Below are positions 36,261-50,000 of a stretch of DNA of 64,000 nucleotides, piece after piece. The notes below the pieces were generated by a model. That model saw only the letters and a list, made by a program, of their open reading frames with translations, searched no databases and was not told where the DNA came from. Origin of the DNA: Latrodectus hesperus (taxonomy: Eukaryota; Arthropoda; Arachnida; Araneae; Theridiidae); contig CM075862.1 of assembly GCA_037975125.1 (NCBI GenBank), positions 59,053,779 through 59,117,778 on the forward strand. Reading direction: 5' to 3'. Each line of letters begins with the position of its first letter. The stretch's first letter is position 1. Position numbers and translations under genes: made by a program.

Positions 36261-37650
36261 AAAATTGTAATATTTTCTAACAGAAAAAAATAAAGGCAGT
36301 AAGGTAAATAAAAATTCCAGTAGTTTCAAGGGTCCTTAAATTATTTCCAAACTTTAGAAAAGTTCTGGAAGTGTACGATCCTTGTATTAGTTTTGGTTAT
36401 ACTCAGTGGAACACTGAAAAATAAACATTAAAAATTTTTTCAGCCAGTTTCATAGAAAAATTAAAAAGAAATTCGCATCATTTTTCTCACAAAAAGTAAA
36501 TGCTAGAAGAAATTAAAATTTCAAGCATTTCCAGAAGCTGTACAAGTTTCATAGACAGTTACTTCAGATTGTAATTACAAATATTATAATATAGGTTTTT
36601 AAAAATAGAAATAATGCTTATAAAATAATTTTTTGATAGAAATAAAGCTATTTTTTCTGCCTGACATCAAACAATATAACAGTGTAATAATTATTTTTTC
36701 TTAGAACATATTTGAAAAAGCTGAAGAGTAAAAGTTAGATTTACAATCAAGGAAAAAAACAGTTAAGTATTTATTGAGAGCATTCATAATTTCTTTTTGG
36801 AAAATTGAGATGTGTTACATGTTTTTTAGTTAATTCACTATGCAAATCATAAGTCTCATCTGATCAGCAGTAATGTCAATATTTTTAAAATTTAATTTGT
36901 ATCATCCATCCTTGTTTGTGATTGATTATAGAAACTGTAACTGTAACAATGTGGGTTTTTTTATCTTTTTTGAAGTAAAAGCATCACTTTTGCAGTTTTT
37001 TACTCAAATGGGATGGACAATTTTTAATCGTTTGTAAAATCTTAAAGACGATCATAACTCGTTTAAGACCCAATAACAGCAAGATCTTGTTTCAGCTGAA
37101 TGAGCCAATGCTGTTCTTGCAAAGGAATTTCTTTAGGTCGGATGAATTTAATGTGTTATCTTAACTAGATGAATTAAGATGGCACATTAAATTCAATCCT
37201 GAAGGATTTAAGCACGATATGTGCCTAAAGAGCATAAAAAAGGCTGCTTAACACTTTCTAAGGATGAAAATTCTTATAGGTTACCAAAAATAATCGATAT
37301 TTTAGAAATTAATGTTGGGAGAGCAAAAGATGCTCTTTTGAGGTTTTTAAATTATAAAATGTGTTTGGAAAATTGGATAGTAAAAATTACATTGAATATT
37401 AAAAATTAAGAAATGTAAAAAACTATAATAATTGAAAAAATTATATAATACCACATTTATTTAATCTAATTTGATTTAGTACGCATTTAATGTTTCTTTG
37501 ATTATTGAAGGAAGAAATAAGGTATGAAGAATTTTATGTTTAATATTTAGTTTTCAGAATTAAATTCTCTATACCTTATTTACTATATACTCCAATACAT
37601 AGATTATCTATGTAATTTTTTAATTTATCATTTGTTGTTTTTGTCTTGTG
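36261..37650. other. AT-rich intergenic DNA
   Basis: No gene is recognised. An imperfect inverted repeat at about 37139-37199 (ggatgaatttaatgtg ... cacattaaattcaatcc) sits in a slightly GC-richer patch (37060-37260) that may be repeat-derived. Confidence 0.45.
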
Positions 37651-37654
37651 CCAT

Positions 37655-37945
37655 CTAGGCTGGCAATATGGGGTGCTCTGCTCCACTTTTCTAACAGAAC
37701 CGTAATTTGGTGTGGAGTCTGAAAAACATGCCATATTTACCCCTTTATGAACATGTACACGCTCATGGACTTAGTCTAGCGCTGCTAACCTCTTGGGGGC
37801 ATGCAACAACAACACCCCTTTATAGGGTAAACATAAAGGAGAGACAAAGACAGGAGAGAGGAAGTACATCTATGCCCAAATTGGGATTCAAACTCAGGAC
37901 CTCCCTATCTGCAGTCAGGCACGCTGACCACTAGACAGGATGGGT
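37655..37945 (-). mobile_element. tRNA-derived SINE, full-length-looking
   Basis: On the minus strand the tRNA-like head has A box tagtggtcagcgtgcctg (37917-37934) and B box gagtttgaatccc (37883-37895), about 36 bp apart. A body of about 200 bp rich in GC follows. The head resembles an Asp/Glu-type tRNA. The element lacks a complete cloverleaf, so it is a SINE and not a tRNA gene. Confidence 0.85.
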
Positions 37946-38532
37946 GGCAAATTTATCATTTTTCAATCATATTAAACCTAATTATTAAGACATTATTTAA
38001 TATTCACTAATACAATTTATATTCTGCCCTTCATAACTTTAAAATATAAAAAAATAGAAAAATGAAAGATACATACTTGCACCTTTTACTATTATTTACA
38101 ATGTGAATAAATTTAAAACATTGAAGTATACATGTATTTCATTCCTATAAGCTATAACAATCATGTGTTGCGTAGAATATTAATTAAAATCATACAGGAG
38201 ACTTTTTGCCTAAATTCTTTAATTAATTTTCAAATATTTCTCTTTTTTATATCCTTAACACAAATTTCACTTTATACATAATAAAAGTTTTATTTTTTCT
38301 GCATTCAAAAATGTATAAAATATTGGCATTCAAGTGAATTAAAATATTCATAAAAATATATACAACAATATGAAAGAAACTCAATCACAAGTAACACTTA
38401 AAAATTCAACAGACATAAAATAAATTTAAAAATCACAACATAAAAATAAATCAAATAAAAAACTAACATATATATATTCGATGTTACGCATAATCAAAAT
38501 TAAAAAAAAATGCTATGATTAATATAAGAATA
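37946..38532. other. AT-rich intergenic DNA beyond the GEN1 3' end
   Basis: No gene is recognised. It is extremely AT-rich. Confidence 0.5.
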
Positions 38533-38538
38533 TTTATT
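38533..38538 (-). terminator. Candidate poly(A) signal after the alternative GEN1 terminal exon
   Basis: AATAAA on the minus strand, about 146 nt after the stop at 38684-38686. Such hexamers are frequent in AT-rich DNA, so the call is weak. Confidence 0.3.
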
Positions 38539-38683
38539 CAAATAAAAACTATTAATATCTATAAAAACGTAACTTTACAAAACTAATTACAAAAATGAAT
38601 GAATGTGGAAAAAAAATTGATGTGAATGATTAATTTTATATGATCACAAATATAATTAAAAACCAAAAGTTAAAAATTCCATG

Positions 38684-38827
38684 CTACAGGCATTGTTTTT
38701 TGACCAAAGAGTCATCATCATTGGTCTTCTCAATGCTCCGTTTCAAATCATTATAGTCTGGTTGCATAACCCTTTGTTGGTAGCAGTCATCAGAACTTTT
38801 AGGTTTGCAAGCAAAATATTCAGTCAC
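38684..38827 (-). CDS. GEN1: Candidate alternative terminal exon of GEN1
   Basis: After a plausible acceptor (ttatatcag) a 48-codon frame begins VTEYFACKPKSSDD and ends SLVKKQCL-stop. Its phase (0) matches a GTAATA donor at 41018 inside the last large GEN1 exon. Splicing from there gives ...TEGCKK then VTEYFACK..., replacing the 331-residue remainder of the tail by 47 residues. The block is more GC-rich than its surroundings. The junction KKVTEYF resembles a PCNA-interacting (PIP) box lacking the usual Gln. It could instead belong to an unrelated gene. No transcript evidence is available. Confidence 0.5.
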   Translation of the reverse strand: MTEYFACKPKSSDDCYQQRVMQPDYNDLKRSIEKTNDDDSLVKKQCL

Positions 38828-40028
38828 CTGATATAACATGGAATTAAAAAACACACACATATAAATAAAAGCAAAAACAGGAATATTTGTTGCAAAACGA
38901 ACGTCATTTAGTTTAAAAAGTTAAAATTATTCCAATAATGATTGGTAATATTTAATAACACCATTCTTTACACAATTAATTCATTTAACTACTCAAATAA
39001 TTAACAATTCATTCACTATTCTTCACTCAATAATAATTAATAAATTAATTTATCTTGCAAAAATATAATCCAAGATTTAAAAATAATAGAAAAACCAAAG
39101 ATCATAAGTGAGCAACAGGATTTTTCAATATTATTTTTTTAAATCTTTAATAAAACAAACTTAAAAATTATGCATTTTATTTAAATTTACATAAACAATT
39201 AATGATACCCAACAATATAAGGTTTATTCAATTCATATACATTTAAATACAATAAATTTCATTGCACATATAAAAAATTATATTTAACTACTCCTAACTT
39301 TAATATATAACTTTTTTTGATGTTGAATAATGGAATAATATTAAGTTGTATAAATAGAAACATTTAACTAATTTTACTTAAAAGTTATGGAACATCAAGA
39401 TGCAAAATGAAAATAATTGTAATATTTAGAAGTATACAACTGATTTCACAGCCTTTAAATTTTTTCTTGCTTTCAAAATATTTTTATCAAAAATATTTAT
39501 TTCTGTTTAATTTAATTTTCTATAAGAAGGATTTAAAAATATTCCTATAAATAATTAAAACAGAAAGTATTAAATGATGATTTTAAATTTTTCAAGAAAT
39601 AAATTAAAAAGTTGAATAATACAATTTTCCTAAACTATCAATTTTTTCTCAAAAATTTCCATAATGTATGGTTTAGGTAGTTATACATTTGTCAATAAAA
39701 TAAGATTAAAAAATATTATATTATGCATAAGTATCAAATTGTTGCTAAGCGAAATTTATACAATTTGCTTGAATTTACAGAAAATTAAGATGAAGTAGAA
39801 ATTTCAAGAACTAATATAGTAAAGCTTGGCAAAGGCAATTTTTTCTAGCTGTTTAAAGAATTTAACTAAAAAAAAAGTGATAAAAGATATGTCTATAATA
39901 TATTTTAGTGTATTTATCACAGAGGAATACATAAAAAATATTTGATATAGTACAGTATAAATGGAAACAATACAAATTTTCATAATGATAACAATATGAC
40001 AACTAAAAAAACTAAAAGTAAATTTATA
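38828..40028 (-). other. 3'UTR / intron-like AT-rich DNA of GEN1
   Basis: Lies between the main stop codon (40029-40031) and the candidate alternative exon. An AATAAA on the minus strand at 39496-39501 could end the main transcript. Nothing else is recognised. Confidence 0.4.
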
Positions 40029-41077
40029 CTAATCTAAGCAAATGACAGAATCTTCTTTGCTGCTATCAAATACTAATGGAGTAAAAATTACTGAAGACTG
40101 TTGTGGTAAATTTGAACCCATTATAGTTTTGTAAGGAGTACTAGAAATGGGGGAAATATCTGTTTGTAACTCAAAATTAAAAGATTTTGTGTTAGGAGAA
40201 TTATTTTCAGATAGATTAAAAGATCTTGTAGATTGTTGAATTTCTGAAGGTGACTTTGAAGGTAAACCAGAAATAATAGAGATATTATGGAGAGTTTTCT
40301 TAGAAGTTACACTTTTCATTGGAGTTTTATCGATATCTAAATTAGAAAACCTAGATACATTTTTTAAAACGTTTGATTTACTCTTACAAATATAAATTGG
40401 TTTTGTTGGAGAATTCAAGACATCTATAAAACTATTATCAGAATCAGTGAATTCTAAGCACAAAGAATTTCGGAAAATAAGTGATGGATCACTTGCTGGT
40501 ATGGGAGATGATTTAAAAATTTCTTGATATAGAACTGGAGTTAAATTACAAAATGAATCAAATATTTTTTTCAAAGAATTATTCGGTCTAGGAGAAAAAT
40601 GTTCAAGTTGTAATTGACGTTCCTCTTTTGGAGTCAAAATTTCAAAACTACTATTACCAGAATCATCAAATATTAAGCATTCATTATCAGAGTAAAATGA
40701 TGACTGATTATTGCTACTATTTAATTTCATAATTTCATTACTGACAAATGCATTTGAAATGAAGCAGTTTTCAAACTCATTTTGTAAATCCTGTACACCG
40801 CTTTTGCAAAATTCAGGAGGAACATTTTCTTTAGTATTTGAATTAAAATTAGTGTAATTCATTTTTGATTCAAATTTAGAAATCATTTTAATTCTTTCTG
40901 ATAATGGAAGTTCACTAAAACTGCATTGAAGTATATTTGGATGCTCATCTGTATTTGAAAGTAGAATTGCAGAAATTTCATTAGATACTGAAGAATTCAC
41001 AGGTGGATGTGATATTACCTTTTTGCAACCTTCAGTCAATTTTGAGGATTTTTTCTTTGACTTTACTTGTGGTTTAG
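40029..41077 (-). CDS. GEN1: GEN1 last exon: disordered regulatory tail
   Basis: 1,049 nt encoding a basic start (KPQVKSKKKSSKL), then about 330 Ser/Asn-rich residues with no fold I recognise. There are 11 S/T-P sites (for example LTPKEE, FSPRP, NSPTKP, KTPMK, STPYK, FTPL). The end is KEDSVICLD-stop, where VICL between acidic residues has the form of a SUMO-interacting motif. In yeast and human orthologues the tail carries phosphorylation sites controlling nuclear access and activity; that role is inferred here. An internal GTAATA at 41018 may act as an alternative donor. Confidence 0.92.
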
Positions 41078-44000
41078 CTGTAAAAATATAGATTTAAATA
41101 AAAAAGCAAAATTTGATTTAAAAAGTATATTTTTATTATCATTATTTATTTATTATATGTTTAAATGAAAAATTATGATTTCAAATAAAAATATAAGGAA
41201 AAATGTACATACACTTGTCCATTGTAAGGGAATCAAAAAATATTTTACTGATATCTGGATAGGCTTTTGAAAATCTGTCTTCATATTCTGTAGAACACAT
41301 ATCTTCAATGTTGCTTAAGTAATCAATATCAGCTAAAATTTAAAATATTTTTCATGAAACAAAGCTATAATTTGTAACATAAAATGAAGAAAATATGTAC
41401 CTTAATTACATATCTTTAATATTTTTCAATTTTTTCATGAATTTAATGAATTATTTTCACAGTTTTACTAAAAGTTATTCAATAAATTAATGAATTTATT
41501 ATATCATGAATTATTATGTTTTACAATTAATCCTTATATAATTACAGAAGATACAAAAATATAATTCAAAGTACATTTATCCTGGATAGGCTTCATTTTC
41601 ATATTTATGATTTTATTCATGTATAAAATAAAGGTGAAATTTTAAAATAAAAGAAATGGACCTGTACTATAATTCTATTGAAACAGATTTAAAAAAATTA
41701 TAAATTACAGATATGGTTTCCAATGAGCATAAAAATAAATACTGAGTCATAATAATTATTTCATAATAAAAAATTTATTTTATTCTTGATGTGGGTTGTG
41801 CTAACTTAAATCAAGATAAGGTCTAATTTGAGATTGAAAATTTACTCAGTCTTACCTAAAGGTTCCCACTGAACTAAAACACAATCTTCCCCTTTAACAA
41901 CTCTCTGTTTTAAAATTCTGAAACAAACATTGATACTTCTAAGAATATATAATTAAAAATAAATCAGATTTCATTAAACAAGAGTGAAATGAAATGTAAA
42001 AAATGCTCAAACAATGGAAATATAATAAAAGTAAAAAGTTTTGAAAGTTGCAGGTATATATAATCTAATTTGAGCTATTCAATAAATTTTTTTATTTATT
42101 ATGGCAAAAATTTCTAACAGCTTTAAACATAAACAAATATATTTAAATATCAAGAGTTTGTAGATTAACTATCATTCACATCAAGATTGGAGATAAGAAA
42201 GTTAATTGATATAAAGAAATTAATATAGCATTTGCCAAATTTCATAGTGCCTTTTTATTGGATAAATTCTTGTGAAATAAGAATTATATGAAAATAAAAG
42301 CAGCTTTTTCAATGGTTTTACCAACATTAAATATTGAAACTGTTTTTACAGACATACATGAAGAATTGTTTATTTTCTGAAACAAATTATTGTTACTTAA
42401 ATTTTTTTTTTATTATATATTAGCTTGAACATATTTCCAGCAAAATTAGAGACAATACCATTATTCACATTAAGAATAAACTATAAATTAAATGGTAAAA
42501 AAGAATGCTTGCAAGTTTTAAACTCTTTTTGACAATTTTAACTAATTTTGTACAGAAGTTTTGTGTTGAACACTGAGTATAATTTGGATACAATTTGCAA
42601 TGAAATCTTGTAATTCAACTTTTTTCTTATTTTCAATGTTTAAATTTTTAAATACAATATTTTTCTTATTTCTTTTTTGGCATAATTCAGATTCAATTTA
42701 TAATAACTAAGGACATAAAATATTTTTTTTTCTATATTTCAATAACTTATTAAAATTTCTCTATCAATTTTTTTAAATACTTATACTTTGAATGTACCTG
42801 TAATCCATTTTTACTATTTAAGAAAGTAATTTTGCTTCTTTAATTTAAATAAAGGATTTTAAAAAATATATTTCCATTTTACTTATTTGTCACCTAATTT
42901 GATATACACTTTTCTGAAATGCAAAATTAGTTTTAAAGTAAACACAATTGAAGATCTCTTGAAAAAGAAAATTTCTGCATAATATTATAGTTTAATATTA
43001 AAATTCCTTTCAATGAACACACAAATCTACCATTATTAATGTTATTTATTCAAATATAATGTGGCAACAAAAGATGCTTCTTAAAAAAAAACTTTACTTT
43101 TTTATTCTAAAACCAAATTTTCATATAGGTGTTAAAAAAAAGAATAATAATATTATGTCTGTATTATTGTGACTAATTTTTTCCCTTGGAAGGCAATGCA
43201 CATGATAGGCATTAAAATGAGTTACAAAAGGCTTAGGTTGTTAAATTAGTTGGTGTCAAAGAATTAGAGAGTATGTTTAAAACATTTTGTGGTACAAATA
43301 TTTACTGATACCTTTCATAAAGTAAAATAATTACCTCATAAAGAAGAGTTGTAAAAATGTTGAAGATTTATGTTAAATGAAATAATATGGTAAAAACATA
43401 TTCTTTTAAATGTATTAATCAGCTCTTATTTTTAATGATTACTCACATTAATTGTTCCATTTGTAACTTAGCAATATTTTTTTTATGACCACTTATTACA
43501 GAGAACCCAAATATTTAAATTAAATATCTAACTAGTAAACACATCTAAAAGAAAGATAAGATTCAAACACACTGATTGTTGAAGTACAGACCAGACCACT
43601 AGCCATTCATCTGCCAGTTTGGTCATATTACATCTGCAATTATTTATTACAATTGCTTTGAAATTTACCAAAATATTTTTAGTTATTGGGGCAATAAAAT
43701 TTTTCAAATGCTTTGCTTTACAATTAAAAGAAACTGCATAGTCAGAACCTCTTTATTAAATTTAATTTTTCTTCAAAAATTGAGATTAAAAGATTTTGAA
43801 AAGAAACTAAGATTAGGATAAAGATAAAAAAAAAAACATATTCCAGTTATATGAGTAGAAGTTATTTAATACATATTTTGGTATGAAAATATTGATACGA
43901 ATATTCTTTAAAAGTGACATGAAAAACAAAATTGCATGAAAAAAAAAAAAAAAAAAAAAACGATGTTACATAACAAATTAATATAAATTAATTTAGTACA

Positions 44001-47000
44001 AGAAATAAGATATTTTTCAACTTTTAAGTTTGCATGTTGCACTAGTAACAATAAATTAATGATTTTAAACTTACTTAACAGGCTTTATCAGCAAATTGGA
44101 TTCATCAACTAAATTTACTTTATCAGAAGTTTTAAACAGATGCCAAGATGTGATGATAGGAAATATTTTTTCTGAACTGTTATCCATTGTCCAATTCCAG
44201 AAATTAAATGCTTTATTCTGTAAATTTAAAAAATAATATAAAATAGTGTAGCACAAAATTATGAATATTCATTTTTTTAATTATAATTTCAGAAACAAAA
44301 ATTTCAGTTAGTTTTAATTTAATAACCGTATTTTTCATGATATAATTTGCAGCAGCGTATTATCTGCAAGCCCCTTTATTCGAGCAAAAGTAAAAAACCG
44401 TCGCATAATCCACAGTAACGAATAATCTGCTGCAATTTTTCTGATGAATAGTTGAAAATTTATATTGCTGATAATTTGGTGCCAAATAAAATAAAAAATA
44501 TTCATTATAATTAAAAATAGAATATATTCTACAGAAACAAACATTTACAATGATAAAGATCAGTTGAAATTCACCTCAACATAAAGTGTGATTAACTGAG
44601 ATGAAAGCACGATTTCGATCAATGTCCGAGAAGATTCTAGTAAAACTTTTCGATTTTTAGATTTTAATAACTTTGAAAACGAGGTTAGACATATTATAAA
44701 AATAAACAATATTTGTTTCGTTAATAGTTAAATGGAAGAAATGGATTACTTTATAACTGTGCATGGAATCCTTTTTTCTTTGGCACAGCACCTGCTTTGT
44801 TTTTCACCTTACATTACACATTTGTCGAAATTTTTTGCATTTGCTTTCCCTATCGCTTTCAATTTAAAATTTACACTGTAACTTAATATTTTTCACTTCC
44901 CTATGACAATATATGAATTTGAATGTTTTCAGAGCAAAACAGTTCAGGTCAAGACAGAATTCGAAATGACATTAATGAATTGCCCCTTTAGTAACCATTC
45001 AAAACTGAATTTGTTCTTGAACGTAATTGGACAATGCTGATTATAGTTAAAATAGGTCATCTGAGTATTGGCATCTTCTGTTATTTATTCTATGAAACAT
45101 AAATAGCATTTCTTTCAAAACTTTACTGTAAACGTTTCTGATGAAAAATATTTATTGAGATCAAACAAAGTTTCTTGAGAATACAATGCAAATTTATGAA
45201 TTTTAGTTTTATAATTATTTTTAAAATTTTAATCATATAATTCTTTTTATGAAATTGTACATATATGACAAAATGACCAAATCTAAAGTACCAACAGTAT
45301 TCACAAACATAATTGTATATACAATTCAAGTAGAACATTTAGTGATGTAAAATTCACAATTTTTATTTTCTAAAATCAATCTTTTTAAACTAATATAAAG
45401 CACAGTGCTTTTATAATAAAAATAGACACATAATGAGATATACAAGGGTACAATTTCATAAAACTGCAAAAACTGTGTGTGAAAAATTAAAAATATTTAT
45501 TGATCATATTATGTAATTTTATAAGGATTGTATTGATTTAAAAAAATATTGTAATTTTCCTTTGGGGGGGGGGGGAGGAACTAGATTACATTGGACATTT
45601 ATATATTTTTTTACTATACACAAATTTTGATGATTTTTCCCTTATATTTTATTGTTTTAAAATTTTATGTTTATCTGTAAATTTAAAACTACATACTTAT
45701 GTTAAAAAATTGTTTGATTTTAAAATTAATTAATTTTTTTAGACACTGTAAACAATAACATTTAATTAATCAAATAACATTAATCATTAAAGAACATAAC
45801 AACAAACATAACATAAAAACATTAATCAAATAACATTTAATTATTCTAACTAATCTTTCTAAAATGTTCATATTTTAAATCAGTAACACATACATCAGAA
45901 AGCAAGGCATCAAAGATATATGGTAAAAATAGATTTATAAGACAAAAAAAACTTTGTCAATAATTACATTAAAAATGGAATAACTGTTAGCTAAATTAAA
46001 CATAATAATGTTATCATTGAATAAATGCTTTAATCCACCAAAATATTAACTCAATTGTATTTCTTCCTTCAACAAAAAACATTTCAGAAAACGATCTTTG
46101 TTCAGCTAGAAATTATCACATATATTGAAGTGGAGCACATGTTACACAAGTCAATCAATTAAAGTCTCTAAGCAGAAAGCCACAATTGCAATAAGTAATT
46201 TAACATATTTTTTCCTTGTAGTATTTTTTTACTATTTTGTTTTGAAGCAATTGCCTGACTCTAAGTTTCAATCTTTTTTTTTTTGCTTAATTTATCGGTC
46301 AATAAGATTCAAGTTATTTCAGCATGAACTGGAGATTAACTGTACAAATGATAATACATTTAAGCTCTCTATTTGAAACTATCTTATTCCCTATTTACAG
46401 ATAACAGATATGATTATTATGTTATAATCAGACATCTGAATTGAAAGAAATTCAACTTAATTGCTTCAGATCAGGTTAAAACAAATTAAATTCTATTTAT
46501 TTACCTCATAAATTTTATAGATTCCCCTTTATTTGTTTAAATCCTCAGGAGCAGAGTTACAATAAAACAGGTTTTAAATGGCATTTAGGTAATAAACCTT
46601 TTATTATTTTTTATACAAAATTAGTTTTTAACAAATGTTAAAATATCTAAATGATGCTGAGATGTAAAAAGATAATTAAGTAGTATGTTAGGATAAGCTA
46701 AAAATATTACACTTGCCTTAAAAGATATAATATTAATGAAAAATCAAAAATGGAATGGAAATAAATTTGGAACTCAAATGATTAAGATAACCAAAATTTT
46801 ATTATTCTATGATACTTAGATGAAAACAAATCATATTCACTTATATATTTTTTGGGTGGTTAGAGAATGTCAATAACAAATCATTTTAGAGAATATTACG
46901 GATGGTAACATAGGAGACTCTTGAAAAAATTGCCTTAAATGCTGTTTTCAGAAAAAATGATAGCGAAATTGACATTAGACTATGGATTTGAAATATTTAT

Positions 47001-50000
47001 ATTCAATTGGAATCATTATTTATGTTGAAAGAATTTATCACTGATATTTGTGGTGATTTTGTGACTAAAAATGTTTTAAAAATTCCTTTAATTAAAAAAA
47101 AACATTTAATTTGGAAAAAATTTAGATTTATGTAGAAATTAAATTCATAAATTTTATAAAAATGTAGGATACTGTAGACCTGTTCAAGGTCAAACATCAG
47201 AATATTAAGATATTATACAATCATAATGTCCAAACTATCACTGAATTTTAAAAAAGTGTTCAAATTCTAGATAATAAAATAGCATTAACAGTAATAACTT
47301 TTTTTAAGTATTTGTCCATTAATGTTTGATTAGTAGAATGCAATTTACATAAAATAAATGAAAGATTTTCAATGGAGTGTTAAATCTTGTACTAATTATA
47401 AAATTAGACTTTGCTTGGTTTGGTTTGTTTGTTCCTCAACAGTCATTTCTTGCTCATAAGAGCTAATTGATTAGGGACCTATAATTTAAAGTGGATTCTG
47501 AACCATTACAAAGCAAAGTCTGAAGCATATTTGAATCAACAAACTGTTCAAGCAAAAGTCTTACAGCAAATAATTTGGCTGACATTTTGGAATTTTATTT
47601 TACTATATTTTCATATTTAGTATAATGGACTCATTTATAGCTAGCAGATAACAAAACCTATATGTTAAACTTAGTGAAACATTGCAAGGATGTTAACTAT
47701 TAGAATACACTATTGTTTGTAATTAAAAAGAGCTTCATATATATACCAAAGTAGTGATCAAATGTATTGTAAATCAAAAAACCATATTGCCAAAATTATA
47801 TTTAAAAAAATGACGTGGTTTAGTAGAGCATATCGATCAGAACAAAATTTGGTACTTTCATTTTACACAGATATAATAACTTTAAGTAAATAAAATGAAG
47901 ATCTTGATACAGTTGTAAAATAATTAGTTTTGGGTAAAATATATTAGATAGTACAAATCTTTAAGAAGTAGAATTTCATAAACCCAATAATAATCTTTAG
48001 TCTCAAATTGTTTTATATAGATGAAGTTTGTGTACTGAAAGAAATATCCAAATGTAGCTAATAAATTCACTGTCAATATACAAAAAGCAAATGTTATCTG
48101 AAATAGATTCACTAAGTACAATGCAGAAGTTTATCACTCATAACAATCTTATTTTCATTGTTTTTAAGGACTCTAGCTATGATAACTTAAAAAATTGACA
48201 TGTTGTCATTCAATGAATTATTTATGCAGTACATTGAAATATTAATAGCATGACATAATTTCATTTCCTGATTAACTTATTTCATTTTTTCCTATTTGCT
48301 GTTTTATGTTTGCAATATTTAAAAAAAAAAAAAGTAAATTTATTGTTTACATATTTTTACATTTGAAAACTGTAGGTTAGCCACTAACACAGGAAAAATT
48401 CCAAAATATTAAAAACATTAAAAAACGTTTTTCCAAATAATAATACAATTGCAAAATAGTGTAGAAAAGCTATAATGCTAAAAGCACAAGTCATAAAAAT
48501 CGTCATATGTAATATGAAAGATTAAAATAATGAGAGAATTAAGAATGCATTGTCAGCAATGTAACATTAGATTTTAAATAACCATTAATATTAAAAATAA
48601 AAAAAGGATTTTATAAAATTTTAAAACTTTTGTGATGTTTCAATTGGAACTTAAAAGAAAATGCTTTGAAAAATTATGTGTAGAGAGAGAAAAAAAAGAC
48701 TATGGTGGTATAAAAAAGAAATAATGTATTTTTAATTTACAGAAAATAAATTAACAACCTTCAAAAATGAACTATATCTTTCAGATACAATTTTATAGGC
48801 AAAATTTCTGATTTGTTTTGTTTGATGCTTAGCGGCCATTTTTTGGCACATGAGGGCTAATCAGAATGGTTTTAAATGCATTCTGAACTACTAACCTCAA
48901 AGCCCAAGATGGGATTCAATCCCACAAACTGTTGAACAGAAGGCCAGAGCCATTTGGCTTTTGGCTGCCAGCTGGAAGCAAATATTCTAAGTTATAAATA
49001 ACAAAATATTAAAACATTGCGAAAAACAAACACAGATGCTATGTATGTACACACTTTTGACAAAAAAAGATAAAGCACTTTGAAAAAATGTTTTTTTTTA
49101 AAAAAAAACTAAATAAACATACACTTTCTGCATAAATATTGAATAAATCTCAAACTTAAAAAAATTTCTATCAACATTTCACCATCATTCATGCAGAAAT
49201 GTATGTTCAAATCAATTAGAGAAACAGCTTAAATTTATGCATAGGATAAATATTGGTAAGCTATATAAATGAGAAATTGTATTTCAAACCATCATATCTG
49301 GGACAGTAACAGTCTGTTTCTATAAAATGGGCAATTCAGACAACAGGCCCTGGACACTACAAAGAATGCAATGTTCATATGATCCAAGAAAGCAATCCAG
49401 TTTGTTTCTGAATATAATGCTTTGCCAACCTGATGGCAGCCATAATTATTAATTATGACACCAATGCAAACAACTCTGCTCATATCATTGGGTTAAAGGC
49501 AGATATTTTAAGATCAATGTTAGTAGAACCTTACTTCAGCCGGCCTTGAGATGGAGGAATGATCCATGTGCAGTTCAAAACAAATTATACCATGTTTTAC
49601 AGTAGACAATTATGGCTTGGAAGAAGTTTGTACCTCACACAAAACCATATATTTGCATTTGTGCACGCTGTTTTTTTAGTGTTTACTTCATTGATAAATT
49701 TCTAACTGCTGCCTCTATTACAAGTATCTACACCCACCTGTGTCTGGGATAGGGTGATGGCCCAAATCTCAATTTTTTCACACAAATTCATGCATTGATT
49801 ATGCTACCACCATGTTGTTCAATTGTCTGTAAAATATTCAACACTGTTATGGTATATTATATGTGGTACATATACAGTATTACATAACCATTATGATTTG
49901 TGAGAAGTTTCTCTACTGTATTTCAATAAGAAAAGGTAAATCTTGAACAAATGTAATCAATTTTTATGACATGCAAATAATACAGTTAAAATCCACACAG

